Assembly (NCBI GenBank): GCA_025353305.1
Contig: JANXQX010000223.1
Location: forward strand, 1-10,636
Reading direction: 5' to 3'
Length of the DNA stretch: 10,636 nt
Source: Holophagaceae bacterium
GTDB lineage: Bacteria > Acidobacteriota > Holophagae > Holophagales > Holophagaceae
Both the position numbers and the translations under genes were made by a program. This document shows positions 5,826 to 10,636 of the stretch, in pieces. Under the pieces are notes generated by a model. It was not told the DNA's origin and made no database searches. It saw only the letters and a list, made by a program, of their open reading frames with translations. Within the stretch, counting starts at the first letter, position 1; every line of letters starts with the position of its first letter.

Positions 5826-7160
5826 ATGAAACACCGATTCTGCCTGGAGCTGGTTCTCACCTGCGGGATGCTTGGCGCCCAAGCACCAGAAACACCCATT
5901 GCGAAGCTGCTGCAATCGGAAGTGAGGGCTTGCAGGTCCGGATTGTTGCTGGTGCTGGATGGCTCGAAGGCTGAATGGAAATCCAAGGTGGACCTGCTGT
6001 TGTCGGAACCCGTATGGCTCGACCTGGATCTGGGGGTTTCATACTATGCAGAGAAGGCCGGGGAACTCGAGGCCCTGGTGCAGAACCAATACCACGCTGG
6101 GCCTCGCCCCTGCTGGGTCCTATTCGGAGATAGCGGCCGTGTAGTGGCATCGGGAATTACGCCGCCGGACGGAGTGGTCCTGGCGCAGGCTGCCACTGAA
6201 GCCGGGATCCGCTCTGATATCCAGATCCTCCGGGAATTTTTCCGTGTAAATCCTGATCATCTCGATGGACAGGCTGACCTGCTTCGACTGCTCCAGGCAA
6301 AGGCCACACGGAAAACGCTGTTGAAGCTGGGCAAAAAAGTGGATCCGATCCAGCCCAGCGACAAGCCATGGAATTTCATGGAATACCAGAAACAATCCGA
6401 AGTGGATTCGGAAATAGCCGAAAAGGAAGAACGAGAAAAGAAACCCACGACCACCTTGTTGGATGCAGACGATGGGGCGATCTGGGGCGAAGCCGCTGAT
6501 CTGTACGTCAAGTTCTTCCGAAGCGGGGATTGGGAGGCCTTGAATTCCTGGTCGCTGAATGTGTCGCCCCAGGGCCAACATAGCCTTCGCATGAAGGAGG
6601 CGTGCCGCGCCTCCCTACCCATGGTGGAAGAGTCGCTCGCACAATCCCCGGAGAGCTGGCCGCTCTGGTCACTCTGGATCGGCATGACCAAGGTCATGGG
6701 CGGGAAACCCATCCGGCCTCTGTTGGACACCCTTGTGCCGTTGCCCACGACCTCGCCGCTGGATTGGCCTCCACCCGCTGTGAGAACAGCCTTCGTCAAG
6801 GATGCCCGCGAGCGGAAGGACTGGCCGGGAATCAAGGGCTTGATGCTTCCGTTGTGGGAGATGCGCCAGCTCCGCGAATCTGATGAAAGCCGCTCCGCCT
6901 ATTCCTTCGCGATCAAACAGGATGGCAAGGTGCAGGAGATGCCAGAGGGAAGCGGGTATTGGCGGGGCAGCCTCGAGCCCTTGGTGGAAGCGCTCATCTA
7001 TCTCGGCGAAACCAGCCGGGCGGATGGGGCCGTCCGCTCCTATTTTTCGAAGCACCCATCGGAAAGCCTGCCCAAACAGGCCCAGGATCTCGCGCTTCGC
7101 TGTGGTCAGCCTGGACTCGCCGCCCAATGGGGGGCGCTGGTTTTGCCCAAACCCAACTGA
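5826..7160 (+). CDS. Exported protein, paralog 2 of the tandem family, function unknown
   Basis: This 444-residue paralog resembles paralog 3 most closely. Residues 1-18 act as a signal peptide, slightly unusual in having Glu8 in the hydrophobic stretch; cleavage is probable at L-G-A|Q or A-Q-A|P. About 38-128 runs strand-helix-strand-helix-Pro-strand-strand-helix ([29 protein letters not shown]), an order like a thioredoxin fold, but there is no CxxC, so this fold is inferred from pattern only. Then V-N-P-D-H-L-D-G (141-148), a Lys/Glu-rich linker ending near 216 that may form a short coiled coil, the D-D-G-A-I-W-G block (215-221), a helical domain, and [11 protein letters not shown] (425-435). 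ATG with GGAG 5 bases upstream. Its leader is the decayed tsaD copy. The stop lies 17 bases before the start of paralog 3, so the two are likely co-transcribed. Confidence 0.8.
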   Translation: MKHRFCLELVLTCGMLGAQAPETPIAKLLQSEVRACRSGLLLVLDGSKAEWKSKVDLLLSEPVWLDLDLGVSYYAEKAGELEALVQNQYHAGPRPCWVLFGDSGRVVASGITPPDGVVLAQAATEAGIRSDIQILREFFRVNPDHLDGQADLLRLLQAKATRKTLLKLGKKVDPIQPSDKPWNFMEYQKQSEVDSEIAEKEEREKKPTTTLLDADDGAIWGEAADLYVKFFRSGDWEALNSWSLNVSPQGQHSLRMKEACRASLPMVEESLAQSPESWPLWSLWIGMTKVMGGKPIRPLLDTLVPLPTTSPLDWPPPAVRTAFVKDARERKDWPGIKGLMLPLWEMRQLRESDESRSAYSFAIKQDGKVQEMPEGSGYWRGSLEPLVEALIYLGETSRADGAVRSYFSKHPSESLPKQAQDLALRCGQPGLAAQWGALVLPKPN

Positions 7161-7162
7161 TG

Positions 7163-7168
7163 TGGAGG
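7163..7168 (+). promoter_or_regulatory. Ribosome binding site of paralog 3
   Basis: TGGAGG lies 9 bases before the ATG at 7178 and favours that start. Two other in-frame ATGs compete: 7160, which overlaps the paralog 2 stop as TGATG but has no ribosome site of its own, and 7190, which would be 21 bases from this site. Confidence 0.6.
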
Positions 7169-7177
7169 CTGACCAGG

Positions 7178-8530
7178 ATGGCTGGAACGATGTGGGCAAT
7201 CCAACGAACGATCCTGGGCCTGATGATCCTCTTGGGCTGCCTGGTCGCGGCCCAGGTTCCCAAGACGGACTCGGCCATGGCGCAGCTTCTGGAGCGAAGG
7301 CTGGAGGCCTCCAAGACGGGTCTGCTCCTGGTGGCGGATGGCCCAAAGGGAGAGTGGAAATCCAAGATGAATGCGCTTTCATCGGATCCCGCCTGGATGG
7401 ACATGGACCTGGATATTTCCTATTACGGTAAGAAGGCCGCAGAGCTGGATGGGCTGTTACGTGAGAAATACCGCACGGGCCCAAGACCTTGCTGGGTGCT
7501 CCTGAGCGCAGGGGGACGCGTGATTTCGTCGGGCACCACACCCCCGGAACCGGCCGCCATCGGCAAAGCCGCGACCGAGGGGAAATTGAAAACCACAACC
7601 CAATTGCTGCGGGAATTTCTCCGGGCGAATCCGGACCATGTCGAGGCTCAAAGGGCACTTTTAAGAATCCTGGAGAGTAAAGCCGTCAACAAGACCAAGG
7701 TGAAGCTGGGTGAGAAGCTGGATGCATTCTGGCCCTCGGATGAGCGACGGGACTTTACAAAATTGAAGGTGGAAAGGGACGCCAAGGCCGAAGCCGAGGA
7801 AAAGGAGGAGCAGCAGCCGAAGCCCGTGCTCCGGTTGAGTGACGGCGATGATGCCGCGATCTGGGGTGAAGTGGCCGACCGGTTGGGGAAACTGTTTCAG
7901 TCCAGGGGATGGGCTGGCGTGGAAAACGGATCCATCTCGATCCCGGATGAGGCGAAGCACAGTCAGCTTATGAAAAGCGCTTGCCGCTCGGCCCTCCCTG
8001 GAATTGAGGCAGCCCTGCGCCGCAGGCCCGAGGCATGGCAACTCTGGAATGCCTGGCTCAGCAGCTCGAAGATTCTAGGGGGAAGGCCTTTGCAGCCTTT
8101 GTTGGATTCCTTGACCCCGCTGCCGACGACTCCTCCAGACCAGTGGCCTCCCTGGGCGGTCCGGGATGACTACGTGAAGGAATGCCAAAAACACAAGGAT
8201 TGGCAGGCCATAAAGGATCTTCTGTTGCCCGCCTGGGAGAATGAACAGAATTGGGAAGTGGTGAGCGGGAACTTCACCTTCATCACCAAGGTGGATGGAA
8301 AAATCCGGGAGGATCCTGAGACCGGGGATGGCTGGCGATCTAATATTGGGCCCTTGACGGAAGCCTTGCTTAATCTGGGTGAATCCAACCAGGCCGATGC
8401 CATCGTCCGTACCTACTTCGCCAAGCATCCCTGGACTGGCTTGCCAAAAAAGGCGCATGATCTGGCGCTTCGCTGCAATCAGCCAAGCCTCGCGGCCCAA
8501 TGGGGGGCGTTTGTCCCTCCGGCAAAATAG
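7178..8530 (+). CDS. Exported protein, paralog 3 of the tandem family, function unknown
   Basis: With the ATG at 7178 this is 450 residues. The N-terminus has a positively charged start (Arg10), a Leu/Ile core, and then L-L-G-C-L-V-A-A|Q. Signal peptidase I cleavage before Gln26 matches the other paralogs, but L-L-G-C21 could also serve as a lipobox. About 48-138 repeats the thioredoxin-like order of paralog 2 (L-L-L-V-A-D-G; W-M-D-M-D-L-D-I; R-P-C-W-V-L-L; R-V-I-S-S-G-T-T-P-P), again without CxxC. Next are N-P-D-H-V-E (151-156), a Glu/Lys/Gln-rich linker (about 196-215), D-D-A-A-I-W-G (224-230), a helical domain with the W-x-L-W-N-A-W and P-L-P-T-T-P-P stretches shared with paralog 2, and a terminal R-C-N-Q-P-S-L-A-A-Q-W block. 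It lies 4 bases upstream of priA, so priA is probably transcribed with it. No tsaD relic precedes this copy. Confidence 0.8.
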   Translation: MAGTMWAIQRTILGLMILLGCLVAAQVPKTDSAMAQLLERRLEASKTGLLLVADGPKGEWKSKMNALSSDPAWMDMDLDISYYGKKAAELDGLLREKYRTGPRPCWVLLSAGGRVISSGTTPPEPAAIGKAATEGKLKTTTQLLREFLRANPDHVEAQRALLRILESKAVNKTKVKLGEKLDAFWPSDERRDFTKLKVERDAKAEAEEKEEQQPKPVLRLSDGDDAAIWGEVADRLGKLFQSRGWAGVENGSISIPDEAKHSQLMKSACRSALPGIEAALRRRPEAWQLWNAWLSSSKILGGRPLQPLLDSLTPLPTTPPDQWPPWAVRDDYVKECQKHKDWQAIKDLLLPAWENEQNWEVVSGNFTFITKVDGKIREDPETGDGWRSNIGPLTEALLNLGESNQADAIVRTYFAKHPWTGLPKKAHDLALRCNQPSLAAQWGAFVPPAK

Positions 8531-8534
8531 CATC

Positions 8535-10636
8535 ATGAACCTCGTCCCCACCCGCATCGAACTCGCGCGGCCGCTGCCGCCGCTGACCTACCTGGCGCCG
8601 GAAGGAATTCCGCCGGGCGTGCGGGTGCGGGTGAAACTGCGCAATGGCGCGGCGATGGGTGTGGTGCTGGGGCCGGATGCAGCGCCTCCAAAAGTAAAAC
8701 TCAAGGCCATCGAAGCCATCGTGGATCCTTTTCCGCTGCTGCCGCCCAGGCTCCGCGAGTTGCTGACCTTCGCGGCGGATTATTACGCGGTGAGCATCGC
8801 GCATCTGGTGCCGCTCTGCCTGCCGAATGTGTTGATTCCCGATTGGGAGGTTGAAGTAGAAAAAGGTGTGCTGTTGAGGGACCTGCGCGATGAAGAAAGG
8901 TGGGCGGAACTCACGGCGCTTGGCGATGCGTGGCATCGCGGCGGGGCGACCCTGCGGGGCTTGTTGCACAGCCGCGACCGCCGTGGGGCGGGCCTGACGG
9001 AAGTGCGCCGCACCGACCTCCCGCTTCCCCTCAAGGTCACGCCCACCCAGGCGAAGGCGCTGGTGGCTCTGGAAGGCGCGGGTGGAGCGATGCTCGAATC
9101 GGAGCTGCGGGAAAGCACGGGCGTGAGCGCGGCGATTCTCGCCATGCTGGAAGCCAAGGGCCTGATCCAGCGCACCAAGCGGCTGGATCTGCTTTCCCGG
9201 CGGCGGGAGGAAGGATTCGATCATCGCGTCGTGCTGAACGAGGAACAATGCGCGGCGGTTGAGGCCGTGGATCTGACGGGCTTCGGCGTCCATCTGTTGT
9301 ATGGCGTGACGGGATCAGGCAAGACAGAGGTCTATCTCGAGTTGGCGGAGCAAGTGTTGCGGCAGGGGCGGCGCGTGCTTTGGCTGGTGCCGGAGATCGG
9401 GCTGACTCCGGGGCTGCTGGCCCGGCTCGAAGCCCGCTTTCCTGGCCTGGTCGCCCTGGGCCACGCGGGTTTGAACATCTCGGAGAAACAGGCTGATGTG
9501 GTGCGCCTGCTGCAGGATGAAGCGCCGATCTTCGTGGGCGTGCGGAACGCCGTGCTGGCGCCCCTTCGCAACATCGGGCTCATCATCGTGGACGAGGAAC
9601 AGGAGGGCTCGTACAAGTCGGAAGAGCATCCCCGGATCCATGCCCGGGATCTGGCCATCAAACGCGGGCAGATCGAAAATTGCCCGGTTGTCCTGGGCTC
9701 GGCCACGCCCTCCCAGGAAAGCTGGCACGCCGCGCAGCAGGGCCGCTACAAGCTGCTGAAGCTCACACAGCGGCCCATCGGCATCAACCTGCCGGAAGTC
9801 CAGGTGGTGGATCTGCGCGATGCCTACCGGGAACAGCGAAAGCGCGTGGTTTTTTCAAAAGCCCTGTTGGCGGGGATCTCCGAGTCGCTGGCGCGCGGCG
9901 AACAGGCCATGCTGCTGCTCAACCGCAGAGGATTTGAAAATTTCTGGATGTGCCGTTCCTGCGGCAAGACGCTGGATTGCCCGCATTGCGCCGTGAGCCT
10001 GACCTATCACAAAGGGCCCTACCGCCTGCGCTGCCATCTCTGCGGCTTCGAGGCCGTGCCGCCAGAGGTCTGTCCCCACTGCGGTGCCGACCATCTGCGG
10101 GGCGTGGGCGAAGGCACCGAGCAGATCGAGGATCAGCTGCAAACTCTGTTCCCGAAGGCCCGGATCCTGCGGCTGGACCGGGATACCACCACGCGCAAAG
10201 GCTCCATGGAAGCGGGTCTACTGGCGGCGGAGCAGGGCCAGGTGGACATCCTGGTGGGTACGCAGATGCTGGCCAAGGGGCATAACTTTCCGCAACTGAC
10301 GCTTGTGGGAATCCTCAATGCCGATCAGGGCCTTCGCTTCCCCGATTTCCGCGCCGCCGAGCGGACCTTCCAATTGCTCACCCAGGTGGCGGGAAGATCA
10401 GGCCGGGCCGATAAACCCGGCCGGGTGATCCTGCAGACCTACAGCCCTGATCACCCCGCCATCGCCTTCGCCATCCGCCAGGATTTCGAAGGCTTCGCCG
10501 AGCAGGAACTGCGCTACCGCGAGGCACTCGCCTATCCGCCCTTCACGGCGCTCCTGCTCTACCGCAGCGACGGGGACACGATGGAGGCGGCCAAGCAGGC
10601 GCTTGATGCCCAGAAGGCCAGGCTCTCCGCCGTTCC
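8535..10636 (+). CDS. priA: Primosomal protein N' / replication restart helicase (3' end beyond window)
   Basis: PriA is the superfamily 2, 3'-to-5' DNA helicase that recognises stalled forks and D-loops and reloads the replicative helicase. The visible 700 residues (E. coli PriA has 732) show an N-terminal fork-binding domain opening P-L-P-P-L-T-Y-L-A-P, Walker A G-V-T-G-S-G-K-T at 257-264, W-L-V-P-E-I-G-L-T-P (motif Ia region), motif II as D-E-E-Q at 353-356, L-G-S-A-T-P (motif III), and a zinc-binding insert of eight cysteines in four CxxC-type pairs (473-516) after L-L-N-R-R-G-F. These are followed by G-T-E-Q, I-L-V-G-T-Q-M-L-A-K-G-H (motif V) and Q-V-A-G-R-S-G-R-A (motif VI). PriA normally has D-E-E-H, so the Gln is unusual. 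The start has no clear ribosome site and lies 4 bases after the paralog 3 stop, suggesting translational coupling. The stop codon and the last few dozen residues lie outside the window. Confidence 0.97.
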   Translation, partial: MNLVPTRIELARPLPPLTYLAPEGIPPGVRVRVKLRNGAAMGVVLGPDAAPPKVKLKAIEAIVDPFPLLPPRLRELLTFAADYYAVSIAHLVPLCLPNVLIPDWEVEVEKGVLLRDLRDEERWAELTALGDAWHRGGATLRGLLHSRDRRGAGLTEVRRTDLPLPLKVTPTQAKALVALEGAGGAMLESELRESTGVSAAILAMLEAKGLIQRTKRLDLLSRRREEGFDHRVVLNEEQCAAVEAVDLTGFGVHLLYGVTGSGKTEVYLELAEQVLRQGRRVLWLVPEIGLTPGLLARLEARFPGLVALGHAGLNISEKQADVVRLLQDEAPIFVGVRNAVLAPLRNIGLIIVDEEQEGSYKSEEHPRIHARDLAIKRGQIENCPVVLGSATPSQESWHAAQQGRYKLLKLTQRPIGINLPEVQVVDLRDAYREQRKRVVFSKALLAGISESLARGEQAMLLLNRRGFENFWMCRSCGKTLDCPHCAVSLTYHKGPYRLRCHLCGFEAVPPEVCPHCGADHLRGVGEGTEQIEDQLQTLFPKARILRLDRDTTTRKGSMEAGLLAAEQGQVDILVGTQMLAKGHNFPQLTLVGILNADQGLRFPDFRAAERTFQLLTQVAGRSGRADKPGRVILQTYSPDHPAIAFAIRQDFEGFAEQELRYREALAYPPFTALLLYRSDGDTMEAAKQALDAQKARLSAV

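Noticed and set aside
6959..7177. Start of paralog 3 inside paralog 2
   Set aside because: The frame is open there, but the translated stretch is the shifted reading of paralog 2. The signal peptide and TGGAGG place the start at 7178.
4413..8530. Reading the three paralogs as a toxin-immunity or anti-phage cluster
   Set aside because: All three have signal peptides and the same architecture. No nuclease, NTPase, immunity or transmembrane effector motif is visible, and the cluster sits between housekeeping genes without mobility genes.
9315..9728. Antisense open frames within priA (9315-9728 and 8370-9293)
   Set aside because: They are shadows of the priA frame in GC-rich sequence. They show Arg/Gln/His-rich translations with no recognisable motifs.

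Overview
The window reads as a high-GC Gram-negative bacterial chromosome. It carries an outer-membrane TonB-dependent receptor, several Sec-exported proteins, and ordinary housekeeping genes (gatC, tsaD, priA). The receptor fragment has the look of the large Oar-type receptors common in Acidobacteriota, and the overall style suggests a Holophaga/Geothrix-like member of that phylum. This placement is an inference from gene content and is not proven by the sequence.

Layout from left to right: (1) the 3' end of a TonB-dependent receptor gene on the + strand; (2) a strong, probably bidirectional hairpin terminator; (3) gatC on the - strand, without gatA or gatB nearby; (4) a divergent + strand gene for an exported 622-residue protein of unknown function; (5) tsaD on the - strand, convergent with that gene; (6) three tandem + strand paralogs of 422, 444 and about 450 residues, all with signal peptides and no function I recognise; (7) priA on the + strand, starting 4 bases after the third paralog and running off the right edge. 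No gene-free stretch exceeds 300 bases, and I see no tRNA, rRNA, CRISPR array, insertion sequence or phage gene.

The most unusual part is the three-paralog cluster between tsaD and priA. The 144-base gap between paralogs 1 and 2 is not random spacer. It is a decayed copy of the first ~33 codons of tsaD plus the adjoining tsaD/paralog-1 intergenic region, with the start codon lost and two in-frame stops. This records a tandem duplication of a unit of about 1.48 kb (5' end of tsaD + divergent leader + paralog). Paralog 3 lacks such a relic and follows paralog 2 by 17 bases, so it probably arose by a second, separate event.

Each paralog appears to have a signal peptide ending A|Q, a thioredoxin-like alpha/beta segment without a CxxC motif, a conserved PDH block, a charged linker of variable sequence, and a helical C-terminal domain beginning with a D-D-x-x-I-W-G block and ending with an R-C-x-Q-P block. 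Paralogs 2 and 3, and probably priA, look co-transcribed. GatC and TsaD both serve translation (tRNA-dependent amidation and t6A modification) and PriA restarts replication forks; nothing in the sequence ties these roles to the exported paralogs.
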